This document shows positions 42,125 through 50,961 of a stretch of DNA of 64,000 bases, one piece after another. Origin of the DNA: a bacterium (lineage in GTDB: Bacteria; Sumerlaeota; Sumerlaeia; SLMS01; JAHLLQ01); contig JAHLLQ010000007.1 of NCBI GenBank assembly GCA_020444065.1, forward strand, positions 186,001-250,000. Reading direction: 5' to 3'. The notes beneath the pieces are model-generated. The model was not told the origin of the DNA. It saw nothing but the letters and a program-made list of their open reading frames with translations, and made no database searches. Both the position numbers and the translations under genes were made by a program. Each line of letters opens with the position of its first letter. Position 1 is the stretch's first letter.

Positions 42125-42815
42125 CGGGGTGCTCCTCGTCGATTTCTTGAAGCCACTGGGTGAATTGCCGGCGGAATTCGTTTGCGCCGCCATTGGCCGG
42201 ATGGCGGGCGACTCCGGTCTGGATGCCGATCTCGCCGAGCACGCGTTCTGCATTGCGACCGATGGCGAGGACGTTGTCGACGCCGAGCTGAGTCATCAGT
42301 TCGCGCAGAACGACTTCGCCATGCGGCAGTTCGCTCTTCGCCGGTGGGCGGTTAGAAAGCAATCCCTTGTTTTTGTGATAGGGGTGCCAGGGATAGGCGT
42401 TCCACAGCACAAACTCGCGCGGATCGTGGCCGGAATTCAGGATCGCTCCCCAGACAATGGTGCCGGTCGGTTCGATGAATCCGTTTTTCTTCAGTTCGGG
42501 CCGGCTGGTGCGTTGTGGCATGGGGGATGGGAAAATGACGGTCGGCTCGACGGCCTGGTGGCCAAGCAGCATGCGTTCGGAAGTCATGGGGATGCCGCTG
42601 AAGTGTCCGCCCTGGTAACCGAGTGCTTCGGCGACGAGGAGATATTTCGCGCGGCCGGCGCGGTGCTGCAGGTACGCGCGCAGATGGGTGCGTCGAATTG
42701 CGGCGGTGTCGAAATCGGGAATGTCGTGGTCTGGATCGCAATGCCACCAAGGATTGTAAAGGTCGTCGCGCTCGGGCGAGTCGGCGAGGAGTTCTTCGAA
42801 GCGTTTGAGGTTCAT
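42111..42815 (-). CDS. Uracil-DNA-glycosylase superfamily protein
   Basis: 234 residues. UDG-fold markers: KYLLVAEALGYQGGHFSGIPMTSERML (motif 1 region), FVLWNAYPWHP (usual DLVKCRP-like strand; here NAYP), VLAIGRNAERVLGEIG, and VARHPANGG (motif 2, usual HPS). Active-site Asp/Asn identity cannot be fixed by eye, so glycosylase activity is probable but unproven. ATG at 42815. Overlaps the AhpD-like gene downstream and lies 28 nt after the synthase-like gene upstream. Confidence 0.8.
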   Translation of the reverse strand: MNLKRFEELLADSPERDDLYNPWWHCDPDHDIPDFDTAAIRRTHLRAYLQHRAGRAKYLLVAEALGYQGGHFSGIPMTSERMLLGHQAVEPTVIFPSPMPQRTSRPELKKNGFIEPTGTIVWGAILNSGHDPREFVLWNAYPWHPYHKNKGLLSNRPPAKSELPHGEVVLRELMTQLGVDNVLAIGRNAERVLGEIGIQTGVARHPANGGANEFRRQFTQWLQEIDEEHPDGLD

Positions 42816-42843
42816 GGATTGACTACGTCCCTACTTTTTGTTC

Positions 42844-43677
42844 TCACGATTTCTTTCCTCCCGTGAAAGCCATTCGTATCGAATCCCAGGTGCCGAGGGC
42901 AATGCTGTCCTGGAAGAGATTGTAATCGGCAGCTTCGATGCGATCGAGGAGCGATGTCTGCCAGGCCAGAATCACGCGAACGAAGTGGCGACATCCGTCA
43001 TCGGGGAATTCATCGAGGGCTTCGTGTGGTTCGGAGAGGAGGCGACGCAGGCGTTCGACCTGGTGTTCGACCAATCGGCGGAAAGCCGGCGTGAAGTCGC
43101 GCGTGGCCAGGGTGTTGGGATCGACTTCGAAATCGTGCATGTCGATGACGGGAAACGGGACGCGCCCGTCGTCGAGTGCCGCAGTGATATCGAGCAACAT
43201 GTCGGAGTAGCGGATGGCTTTGCCGAGGTTCTGTGCGGCGATACGGGCGGGGTCGGAGGTCGCCCCCAGAACGCGTGCGATCATCGCGGCGGGAGTGGCT
43301 GCGGATTGATGCAAGGCGGCTTCGAGCTGGTGCCAGTCGGAGAAATCGCGCTGGAGGATGGCCTGGTTGCAACCGTCAATGATCGCGGAGAAGTCGCGCT
43401 TGGGAAGTTCGTGTCGGTCGATGACTTCGCGCAGCGGGTGGAGCGCGGGGTCTTTGGGGTGTCCCTCGGCGAATAGATCGGTGAGTTCACGGAGTTGGGC
43501 CTGCATGGCGTTGCGGAACTCGATGCCACCGCGGGCGAAGGCGGCCTTCATGCGACCGTCGACGCGGAGGCAGTGGTCGTGGATTTCGGCGGCCTGACGG
43601 CGTTTGTCGGCAGGCAGGGCCGTGGAGGCGAGCCGGACGGCCCAGGGCAGCCGGCGTTTGTTCCGCAGAAGGTCCAT
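42844..43677 (-). CDS. Squalene/phytoene-synthase-fold protein with altered Asp motifs
   Basis: 277 residues. The helical body matches the family (LREVIDRHELPKRDFSAIIDGCNQAIL; LEAALHQSAATPAAMIARVLGA). The first Asp-rich motif, usually DDxxD, is reduced to DHCLRVDG, and the second reads SDMLLDITAALDDGRVPFP instead of NILRDVxEDxxxGRxYLP. One Asp of each may survive. Prenyl condensation is therefore doubtful; an altered substrate or non-catalytic role is possible. No carotenoid or hopanoid genes are near. ATG at 43677 with a weak ribosome site. Confidence 0.7.
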   Translation of the reverse strand: MDLLRNKRRLPWAVRLASTALPADKRRQAAEIHDHCLRVDGRMKAAFARGGIEFRNAMQAQLRELTDLFAEGHPKDPALHPLREVIDRHELPKRDFSAIIDGCNQAILQRDFSDWHQLEAALHQSAATPAAMIARVLGATSDPARIAAQNLGKAIRYSDMLLDITAALDDGRVPFPVIDMHDFEVDPNTLATRDFTPAFRRLVEHQVERLRRLLSEPHEALDEFPDDGCRHFVRVILAWQTSLLDRIEAADYNLFQDSIALGTWDSIRMAFTGGKKS

Positions 43678-43803
43678 GGCCGTTTTCCATGCAATTTCTT
43701 TGCCCCGGTGGGCGAGGATGTTCTGGCCAGTCGGGGTGATTCAACGGTTGCCAGCGAGGGCGGTTTGTCTACCATCGCGGGCACTTCCATCGGGGCAGCC
43801 GCG

Positions 43804-44403
43804 ATGTCGACGAGGCACTTCATTATCGGATACGGGAGCTTGATCAATCCGCACAGTCGTGCGGTGACGGCGGGCTCCGGAGTGGCTGTGCCCGTTGAGG
43901 TGCGGGGATTCGAGCGGGGTTGGACGATCGCGGTGCGCGGGATGTGTGTGCTGGGGGCGGAGCCGGCTGCGGGGGCCTCGCTAAATGCCGTGGCGGTGGA
44001 GGTGGATGATCAGCAGTTGGCCGCTTTCGATCGGCGTGAGGGGGAGGGTGCTCTGTATCGACGCGTTGCGGTTCCCGCCGAAGATGTCGCGGTGGGGGAG
44101 GAATTGCGGGGGAATGGTGCGAAGTTCTGGCTCTATACCGTGATTGCGCGGGATGTGCGGCCGACGGCGCATGCGCCGATCGTGCAGTCCTATGTGGACA
44201 CGGTGTTGGCGGGCTGCCTGAGGTACGGGGAGGAGTATGCGCGGCGGTTTGTGGAGTCGACGCGGCATTGGGAGCACGCGTGGGTGGATGATCGGGCGGA
44301 GCCGCGGTATGCGCGGCGCGGAAAGGCGGCGCTGGAGGCGGAGGAATTGGCGGCGATTGACGAGGTGTTGGCGGGTGTGCGCGGGCACCGGGTTGTGGGG
44401 TAG
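43804..44403 (+). CDS. Gamma-glutamylcyclotransferase-like protein
   Basis: 199 residues. It has the GGCT signature IIGYGSLINPHSR (the YGSxxxP loop) and the AIDEVLAG tail; AAFDRREGEGALYRRVAV contains the catalytic-acid region. These enzymes release 5-oxoproline from gamma-glutamyl peptides or trim peptide amines; the substrate here is unknown. ATG at 43804, 126 bp from the divergent synthase-like gene, so the promoters face away from each other. Confidence 0.85.
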   Translation: MSTRHFIIGYGSLINPHSRAVTAGSGVAVPVEVRGFERGWTIAVRGMCVLGAEPAAGASLNAVAVEVDDQQLAAFDRREGEGALYRRVAVPAEDVAVGEELRGNGAKFWLYTVIARDVRPTAHAPIVQSYVDTVLAGCLRYGEEYARRFVESTRHWEHAWVDDRAEPRYARRGKAALEAEELAAIDEVLAGVRGHRVVG

Positions 44404-44743
44404 GAGAGCGGGGATTTGCCTGGCTGTGGTTCTTGGGGGAGCTCTTGGGCAAGGATGCCCAAGTCACCTCGAGTGGTTTGTGAGGTAGATTGAGCATCTT
44501 TGCTCAAGCCCCGGGGGTGTTGGGGGCTCCGTCGGGTTCTGGGCGGTGGTTTTTGGGTGGGCTTCCGCCTTCGTTCTGCGAGCTACGGCGGACAAGCCGG
44601 CCTGGCAACTGCCCCAGTCACCTCGAGTGGGCGATTGCGAGCACGAGCACGGATTGGAGGGGGTGCACTCTCCACTAGCATTTGGGTGGGTGGGGCAATT
44701 AGGGTGCTCGGGAAGTTGAACGGGGCCGGGATGCGGCTCGCAG
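44404..44743. repeat. Intergenic A and B hairpin cluster
   Basis: 340 bp. A copies at 44441-44471 (CTTGGGCA/TGCCCAAG) and 44482-44515 (TTGAGCA/TGCTCAA); B at 44563-44594 (CCGCCTTCG, CGGCGGACAAG); then a half A (CTGGCAACTGCCCCAG, flank TCACCTC) at 44601-44624. Confidence 0.85.
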
Positions 44744-46051
44744 ATGAAGAAGGAAGACCTCTTGAACGAAGAAATTCTGGCCGAACGCGGCTATTACGAA
44801 AAAGCCTATCTTGTGGGCATCCGATTTGCCGGGATGTCGCGCGAAGAAACCGAAGAACATCTGGATGAGTTGGAGAGTCTGACCGGGACGCTCGGCGCGG
44901 AGGTTGCCGGGCGCGAGTTGGTTTCTCTGGCGAAGCCCTCGTCGCGTTATCTGGTGGGCGATGGAACGGCGGATCGAATCGCGACGCTGTGTGAGGAGTT
45001 GGAGGTCGATGTTCTGATCTTCGACGACGATCTGACGCCGGCGCAGCAACGTCTTTGGGAAAAGAAGACGAGCATCGCGGTGATCGATCGGCGAAAGGTG
45101 ATTCTCGATATCTTTGCGGCGCGGGCGCAGACGAAAGAAGCGCAGTTGCAGATTGAACTGGCGCGGCTGCAGTACATGCTGCCGCGGCTGAAGCGCGCGT
45201 GGACGCACTTGGAGCGTCAGCGCGGTGGCGGCGGGTTCATCGGCGGCGCGGGTGAAGCGCAGATCGAGGTAGACCGTCGACTGGTCCGCGATCGGATTGC
45301 GTCGGTGCGGCGGGAACTGGCGTCGGTGCGCAAACATCGCGACGTCATGCGGGCTCGGCGCGAGCGCAAGCCGGTGCCGACGGCGGCGCTGGTCGGGTAC
45401 ACGAACTCGGGCAAGTCGTCGCTGCTGAATACGCTGACGGAAGCGCATGTGCTGGAAGAGAACAAGCTGTTCGCGACGTTGGATGCGACGACGCGGCGGA
45501 TCGAGTTGCCGAACAACCAGGAGATGTTGCTGACCGATACGGTTGGGTTTATTCGGAAGCTGCCGCACAGTTTGATCGAGGCGTTCCGGTCGACGTTGGA
45601 GGAAGCGACGGCAGCGGATTTTCTGCTGCATGTCGTGGATGCCAGTCACACGCAGGCGTTGGAGCATGTTGAGGTCACGCAGCAGGTGTTGGAGGAGTTG
45701 GGCGCGTCGGATCGGCCGATGATTCTTGTGTTGAACAAGGCGGATCTGGTGGAGGATCGCGAGCTGTTTGCCCGTTTTGAAAACTTGGGCGTGGAGACGG
45801 TGATTACATCGACGTTGACGCGGCGCGGTATCGATGAGCTGTGCAATCGCATCGCGAGTCTGCTGAACGATAAGCTGGCGGATCTGCACCTGCGCATTCC
45901 GGCGTCGCGGTTCGATATCGTTTCGGCGCTGCATCGCGATGGCGAAGTGCTCGAAGAGAAGTACGGCGAGGACAACGACGTGCTGATGCACGTCTTGTAT
46001 CCGCGGCGATTCGCGTCGAAGGTGGAGCAGTGGGTTGTGGTGCAGCGCTAG
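44744..46051 (+). CDS. hflX: HflX GTPase
   Basis: 435 residues. The N-terminal HflX domain (KAYLVGIRFAGMSREE; GAEVAGRELVSLAKPS; FDDDLTPAQQRLW) is followed by the helical QRGGGGFIGGAGEAQIEVDRR segment and a G domain with GYTNSGKSS (G1), DTVGFIRKLP (G3) and NKAD (G4). In bacteria it binds the 50S subunit and splits or rescues stalled ribosomes under stress. ATG at 44744. The ABC-F gene follows 27 nt later, and both are ribosome-associated factors. Confidence 0.95.
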   Translation: MKKEDLLNEEILAERGYYEKAYLVGIRFAGMSREETEEHLDELESLTGTLGAEVAGRELVSLAKPSSRYLVGDGTADRIATLCEELEVDVLIFDDDLTPAQQRLWEKKTSIAVIDRRKVILDIFAARAQTKEAQLQIELARLQYMLPRLKRAWTHLERQRGGGGFIGGAGEAQIEVDRRLVRDRIASVRRELASVRKHRDVMRARRERKPVPTAALVGYTNSGKSSLLNTLTEAHVLEENKLFATLDATTRRIELPNNQEMLLTDTVGFIRKLPHSLIEAFRSTLEEATAADFLLHVVDASHTQALEHVEVTQQVLEELGASDRPMILVLNKADLVEDRELFARFENLGVETVITSTLTRRGIDELCNRIASLLNDKLADLHLRIPASRFDIVSALHRDGEVLEEKYGEDNDVLMHVLYPRRFASKVEQWVVVQR

Positions 46052-46078
46052 CTGCAATCATTGATTGGCTTTTTTCTT

Positions 46079-48079
46079 ATGTTTGATGTTCAAAATGTGA
46101 ATTTGCACTTTGGCGCGCGGCATGTGCTGCGCGATGCGACGTTTAAGGTCGATGACGGGGAGCGGGCGGCGATCATTGGGCCGAATGGCGCCGGGAAGTC
46201 GACGCTGCTGAAGATCATCGCCGGGTTGCTGTCGCCGGAAACGGGCAGCGTTGCGACTCCGAAGAATACCGACATTGGTTATCTGCCTCAGGAAGTCGTG
46301 ATCGAATCGCCGATGACGGTGGAGGAAGAATGCCGGACGGTGTTCAAGGAAGTGCTCGAGCATGAGCAGGAGATGCGCGAGATCGAGCACAAGATGGCAG
46401 ACGAAACGGATCACGAGTCGGACGGGTTTCTTCGGCTGGCGGACAGGTATGATTTCCTTCTGCACGAAACGATGCGGCGCGACATCTATACGATGGACGC
46501 GACGATCGGCAAGGTGATGGGAGGGCTGGGGTTCAAGCCATCGGATTTGAAGCGGCCTTGCAGCGAGTTCTCCGGCGGCTGGCAGATGCGCATTGCGCTG
46601 GGGAAGATTCTTCTCAGCAATCCGGACATTCTGTTGCTCGACGAGCCGACGAACCACCTCGACATCGAGACGATCGAGTGGCTGTCGAGTTGGCTGCAGA
46701 ATCATGAAGGTTCGATTCTGATGGTCAGTCACGAGCGCGCGTTCATGGATCGCCTGGTGAACAAGGTGATCGAGATCGATCGTGCGAATGTGATCGTGTA
46801 TCGCGGCAATTACACGGAGTCGCTGGAGAAGCGTCACGAGCGGCGCGAGCAGCAGCGGCGCGCTTACGAGAATCAGCAGATCGAGCTCGCACAGGTTCAG
46901 AAGTTCATCGATCGGTTCCGTTACCAGGCGAGCAAGGCCGCCCTCGTCCAGTCGCGCGTCAAGCAACTGGAGCGGATGGAGATTGTCGAGAAGCCGACGG
47001 AGGACCAGGGGACAATTCACTTCAATTTTCCGTCGGCGCCGCGTTCCGGCAAGGAAGTTTTGAAGGGCGAGGGAGTCGCGCGACGGTTCGGCGAGAAGGA
47101 AGTTTTCCGCAACGCGGATCTGACGGTCTATCGCGGCGAGAAGGTTGCGCTGGTCGGTGTGAACGGCGCGGGCAAGTCGACGATGATGAAGATCCTGGCG
47201 GAGAAGCTGGAGCCCAGCGACGGCAAGGTGACCGTCGGGCCGAGCGTGGAGATGTCGTACTTCGCACAGTATGAGTACGAGGATCTGCATCCAGCGAACA
47301 CGGTGCTGGGCGAGTTTCTTTCGAGCGCGCCGCTGGCGGTTTCGGACAAGGCACGCAGCATTTTGGGCGCGTTCCTGTTCACGGGCGACGACGTGGAGAA
47401 GAAGGTGGCGGTGCTCTCCGGCGGAGAGAAGACGCGCCTGCGCCTTGCGAAGATGTTGTGCGGTTCATCGAATGTGTTGCTGATGGACGAGCCGACGAAC
47501 CACTTGGACATCGGCAGCCGCCTGACGCTGGAGTACGCGCTGCGGCAGTTCGACGGCGCGGTGGTGCTCGTTTCGCACGACCGGTATTTCCTCGATAACG
47601 TTGTGACGCGCGTGATCGAGATCGAGGAAGGGCACGTGCGGTCGTACCCGGGGAATTACGAAGATTACCTGATGTTGAAGGGCCGGCAGGAGGAGGCGCT
47701 GGCCGCGCGGGCTTCGGCTGCCGCGGTGGCCGAGGAGGAGCCGGAATCGAAGAACGAGGGCAAGCCGGCGCGGGTGTTGGATCGCGAGGAGCGCAAGCGG
47801 CTGCAGGCGGAGCGCAACCGCCTGTCGAAGGAGTTGGGACGGCGGCAGAAGTCGCTGCAGCAGTTAGAGGATCGTGTCCAGGATCTGGATGCGGCCTGTC
47901 GCGAGGTGGAAAACCAGATGGCGGATCCGACCAATGGGTCGGACGCGGAGAAGCTGGCGGCGCTGAACGAGCAGTTGGAGGAGTTGCGCGAGCGGCTGAC
48001 CGCGACCGAGGAGGAGTGGACGGGAGCGCAGATTTCTGTCGAGGAAATGGAGGCGGAATTGGAGGAAATCGACGGCTGA
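46079..48079 (+). CDS. ABC-F family ribosome-associated ATPase
   Basis: 666 residues with two ATP-binding cassettes and no membrane segments. Cassette 1: GPNGAGKST, SGGWQMRIALGKIL, LLDEPTNHLD; cassette 2: GVNGAGKST, SGGEKTRLRLAKML, LMDEPTNHLD. The linker (about 240-300) is the helical P-site tRNA-interacting motif. A C-terminal coiled coil (about 560-666, RKRLQAERNRLSKELGRRQ) suits the Uup/YkpA-like branch. ATG at 46079; there is no clear Shine-Dalgarno in the T-rich leader, so coupling with hflX is likely. Confidence 0.93.
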   Translation: MFDVQNVNLHFGARHVLRDATFKVDDGERAAIIGPNGAGKSTLLKIIAGLLSPETGSVATPKNTDIGYLPQEVVIESPMTVEEECRTVFKEVLEHEQEMREIEHKMADETDHESDGFLRLADRYDFLLHETMRRDIYTMDATIGKVMGGLGFKPSDLKRPCSEFSGGWQMRIALGKILLSNPDILLLDEPTNHLDIETIEWLSSWLQNHEGSILMVSHERAFMDRLVNKVIEIDRANVIVYRGNYTESLEKRHERREQQRRAYENQQIELAQVQKFIDRFRYQASKAALVQSRVKQLERMEIVEKPTEDQGTIHFNFPSAPRSGKEVLKGEGVARRFGEKEVFRNADLTVYRGEKVALVGVNGAGKSTMMKILAEKLEPSDGKVTVGPSVEMSYFAQYEYEDLHPANTVLGEFLSSAPLAVSDKARSILGAFLFTGDDVEKKVAVLSGGEKTRLRLAKMLCGSSNVLLMDEPTNHLDIGSRLTLEYALRQFDGAVVLVSHDRYFLDNVVTRVIEIEEGHVRSYPGNYEDYLMLKGRQEEALAARASAAAVAEEEPESKNEGKPARVLDREERKRLQAERNRLSKELGRRQKSLQQLEDRVQDLDAACREVENQMADPTNGSDAEKLAALNEQLEELRERLTATEEEWTGAQISVEEMEAELEEIDG

Positions 48080-48155
48080 GTCTTCGGACCGCAACTTGCA
48101 ACATCCGGCGCCAATGACTTCTCAGATGGCATTCCCCCGGGATTCGGTGCTGGAT

Positions 48156-48857
48156 ATGCAGAAAGCGCTTCGTATGACGACTCGTCGAGGATTTACACTC
48201 ATTGAACTGCTGATCGTTGTGGCGATCATTGCAATCCTGGCCGCGATCGCGGTTCCCAACTTCCTCGAAGCCCAGACACGCAGCAAGGTTTCGCGCGCCA
48301 AGGCGGACTTGCGGACGCTGGCGACGGGGCTCGAATCCTATCGTGTCGATAACAACAACTACCCCTATTGCGAGAATATCGGGAACACGCCGTGGCTGCC
48401 GCCGGGGGGAACTCCGCGGTCCAGCACGACGGAGAAGCCCGGCGGCCTGACGTCGCCGATCGCGTATCTGACCTCGCTGCCGAACGACGTTTTCAAGCAC
48501 CAGATCGATGGCGGTCCGTCGGTGTCGGCACCGTTGTATTACGAGCGCCCCGGGTTCGGTTACGTCGCAGGCAACAACAACCACCAGACGCTGCCCGTGT
48601 GGGTTCCGTGGGAGCTGTGGGAGTTCCCGGGGCCGTTGCTGGACGATTCGCCGGATTACTACACCATGGACGTGAGCCGGACGCCGACGCGCTGGGTGCT
48701 GTACAGCTTCGGCCCGGATCTCGATGACGATGTCGTCGTCAATGGGACTGTCGTGACGCGGTCGCGTTGGAATGTGAACAACCTTTACGATCCCACCAAC
48801 GGTACGATTACGCCGGGCAACATCGTGCGTTTCCCGGGTGGCATCAATTATCCCTAA
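48156..48857 (+). CDS. Type IV-style pseudopilin
   Basis: 233 residues. The prepilin-peptidase site and N-terminal helix are plain: RRGFTLIELLIVVAIIAIL, with Glu5 of the mature form. After NFLEAQTRSKVSRAKADLRTL the C-terminal part is a beta domain (WVLYSFGPDLDDDVVVNG). This form is common in secretion or pilus systems of uncultured phyla. Starts at 48156 (MQKAL) or 48174 (MTTRR) are possible; upstream ATG codons give an unlikely leader. It stands alone, without pil or gsp genes, and overlaps the convergent phosphoesterase gene by 14 bp. Confidence 0.85.
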   Translation: MQKALRMTTRRGFTLIELLIVVAIIAILAAIAVPNFLEAQTRSKVSRAKADLRTLATGLESYRVDNNNYPYCENIGNTPWLPPGGTPRSSTTEKPGGLTSPIAYLTSLPNDVFKHQIDGGPSVSAPLYYERPGFGYVAGNNNHQTLPVWVPWELWEFPGPLLDDSPDYYTMDVSRTPTRWVLYSFGPDLDDDVVVNGTVVTRSRWNVNNLYDPTNGTITPGNIVRFPGGINYP

Positions 48858-49935
48858 GCTTTGCCGCAGAACGAACGGCCAGTTCCCACCCGCCGATGCC
48901 ATCGGGCAGAAGTTCGGCATAGGTAAGTGGCTGCGTCATGACGACGGGGCTGTTGTCTTCGATCAAAGCAAACGGTCTCCACGTGCCTGGGTTGAAACGT
49001 TCGATATTGCCGCGGGATTGCGCACGCATTGCCTGGTGCGTGTGGCCGCTGGCGAAGAAGCGACAGTTCGCGGGCAGCGGCCCGGTGGTTCCTTCGGGGC
49101 GCGGCGCCAGGGCGCGGTCGATGCCACGGTTCATTGCGGCGAGTTCGCGACGCGCGAGAGCCTGCCAGTCGGCCTCGCGGCGGCGCTTCTTCCAGGGATG
49201 CAGAAGTCGGGCGAGCAACGACGTGTGACGTACGGCGGGCGCAAGCGCGCGGAAGGCCTCGTCCAGTAGATCCGGATCCAGAACAGATTGTGCGATGCGA
49301 ATGACGTCGGCGACGCCGGCGCCTTTGTCGATCCAGGGCACGATGTGCTCGACGCGATTGACGAGGCGGCGAACGACTTCGCGTCCGATGCACGACGCAT
49401 CCGGATTATCGAGTCGCCGGATGCGATTGTGCGGATCCCAGCGATGGCCGTGTTCGGCGTAGAGGCCAATGGCTTCGTCGGCGAAGTAGTGCGTGGGCTT
49501 GCCGCCGATCCGACGATTGAGGCTCGGAAGAATCTCCGACAACAAGTTCCAGGCGTCCGGGTGCACGATGGGCTGGTCGTGGTTGCCGACGACGAGGTGG
49601 ATTTCGCCACCGGTGCGGATCCATTCGCGCATGCCGACCACCCAGTCGGTGTGGAAGGTGAGGATGCGCTCGAGGGCATCGCGCGGCGATTCGCGCGGTT
49701 CCTGGACTTGCCAGAGATCGAATGTGTCGCCGAGCAGAAGCAGCGTCGGGACGAGTCCGGCGGCGCCGGCGTGGGCCATCTTGAGTCGCAGGAATTCGGC
49801 AAAGAGGCGGTCGAGCCGCGCCGTGGCGGCGGCACGCGCGCGGAGCTTTGGGCCTTGGGGGCGATCGCCCCAGAGCAGGAAGTCTTCGCGTTCGTCGCCG
49901 CACCCAAGGTGAAGATCCGAAACAATCAGCAGCAT
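48844..49935 (-). CDS. Metallophosphoesterase, LpxH-like
   Basis: 363 residues with the metal motifs in order: VSDLHLG, LLLGDTFDLW, LVVGNHDQP, AEHGHRWD and SGHTHQAMR. The DLHLG/GDTFDLW pair and GNHD match UDP-2,3-diacylglucosamine hydrolase LpxH more than the YfcE group, but it is 120 residues longer. If LpxH-like, it would serve lipid A synthesis on the cytosolic membrane face. ATG at 49935. No lpx genes adjoin it. Confidence 0.85.
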   Translation of the reverse strand: MLLIVSDLHLGCGDEREDFLLWGDRPQGPKLRARAAATARLDRLFAEFLRLKMAHAGAAGLVPTLLLLGDTFDLWQVQEPRESPRDALERILTFHTDWVVGMREWIRTGGEIHLVVGNHDQPIVHPDAWNLLSEILPSLNRRIGGKPTHYFADEAIGLYAEHGHRWDPHNRIRRLDNPDASCIGREVVRRLVNRVEHIVPWIDKGAGVADVIRIAQSVLDPDLLDEAFRALAPAVRHTSLLARLLHPWKKRRREADWQALARRELAAMNRGIDRALAPRPEGTTGPLPANCRFFASGHTHQAMRAQSRGNIERFNPGTWRPFALIEDNSPVVMTQPLTYAELLPDGIGGWELAVRSAAKLRDN

Positions 49936-50064
49936 GGTGTGGTTTCCTCAGTGGTGAAGTCGCGCCGCAGTGGGCACGTTCACGGTGGGGGGAAACGAAA
50001 CGGAAGTCCGCTGCCGGGAGTTTGCATTTTCGTTGTGTTTATGTTGCGGGGCTGCCGGCGAGAC

Positions 50065-50961
50065 CTAATCCAGCACATCGCGAGCATATGGAAACTCGTA
50101 CTCCCAATCGATGCGGGCGTGGAAGAACGCTGCTCCCATTATCAAGACCGTGAGCCCAGATCCCAGGAGTCTGGAACCCGTAGACGATAGTCCGAAGATC
50201 CCCAGAATTCCCTCTGTGTTGAGTCCCTGCAAACTTACGACAGGCAGCATCCAGATCGCAAAGCCTCCCAACAGAAACAGCCATAGCGCAACGCTCAATA
50301 CCCCAACGGGACCGGGACCTTTTTGATCAAAGCCAATCCCCGTGGGTCTTTCCTTTTGAGACAGATTGCCGAATGCGCGAACAACGAACGTACATAGATA
50401 GAGGGCATAAACGGCCATATAGGCGAGGTGGTGAAGCAAGGTGATCGCCATTCGTACGGCAACTTCTGGGGCAGAGGAACTTTCTACGATTGCCCTGTAA
50501 CAAACAATCAATGGTCCGAAGAGCAAGCCTGGAAGGAAGAGTAGAGATGCCATCAGCATCAGTGGAATAGCCACGCCAAGGATATCTTCATCGGCGCTGA
50601 GGGGCGTCGCCAGGATTTGAGATTCGCTTCCATAGAAGTTCTCGCGGGCCCATGCCGTGTAACGAAATGGAAGGTAAATGAAAACGGCAAGAGTCGTGAT
50701 TCCCAGGAGAAACAGGAATCCAAGGGTACCGCCCAAACCGATTCCGGTTTCGATAATATCGAAGAACCAGATCGAAGTAACAGCGCAAATCGTGCAATAG
50801 ATGGTCCCGTAGAGCATCAAACTAAGGGCCACGGGGCGGACCCTGCGCCAAAGGTAAAGGCAAAGCGGATTCTCTCTCCAGTTGCGATGGATCTCGTGTA
50901 TGAAGCTGATCGGCCAAACGAGAGGGAAGCGCCCCTTTGGGATCGGTGTTTCGGGGTTCAT
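50065..50961 (-). CDS. Membrane protein, member 6 of a paralogous array
   Basis: 298 residues, about seven transmembrane segments. The N-terminus (FPLVWPISFIHEIHRNWRENPLCLYLWRRVRP) shares the shape FP-x-PI-F-x-W-x-ENP-LW-RRVRP with the protein at 54708-55724. The tail keeps HARIDWEYEF in place of the usual YFWRRDF. No enzymatic motif is visible. It starts at ATG 50961, directly abutting the stop of the preceding gene, and is last in the leftward run. Confidence 0.75.
   Translation of the reverse strand: MNPETPIPKGRFPLVWPISFIHEIHRNWRENPLCLYLWRRVRPVALSLMLYGTIYCTICAVTSIWFFDIIETGIGLGGTLGFLFLLGITTLAVFIYLPFRYTAWARENFYGSESQILATPLSADEDILGVAIPLMLMASLLFLPGLLFGPLIVCYRAIVESSSAPEVAVRMAITLLHHLAYMAVYALYLCTFVVRAFGNLSQKERPTGIGFDQKGPGPVGVLSVALWLFLLGGFAIWMLPVVSLQGLNTEGILGIFGLSSTGSRLLGSGLTVLIMGAAFFHARIDWEYEFPYARDVLD

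Noticed and set aside
44699-47290. Long antisense frames opposite hflX and the ABC-F gene
   Set aside because: Both sense products carry complete nucleotide-binding motifs; the antisense frames are shadows.
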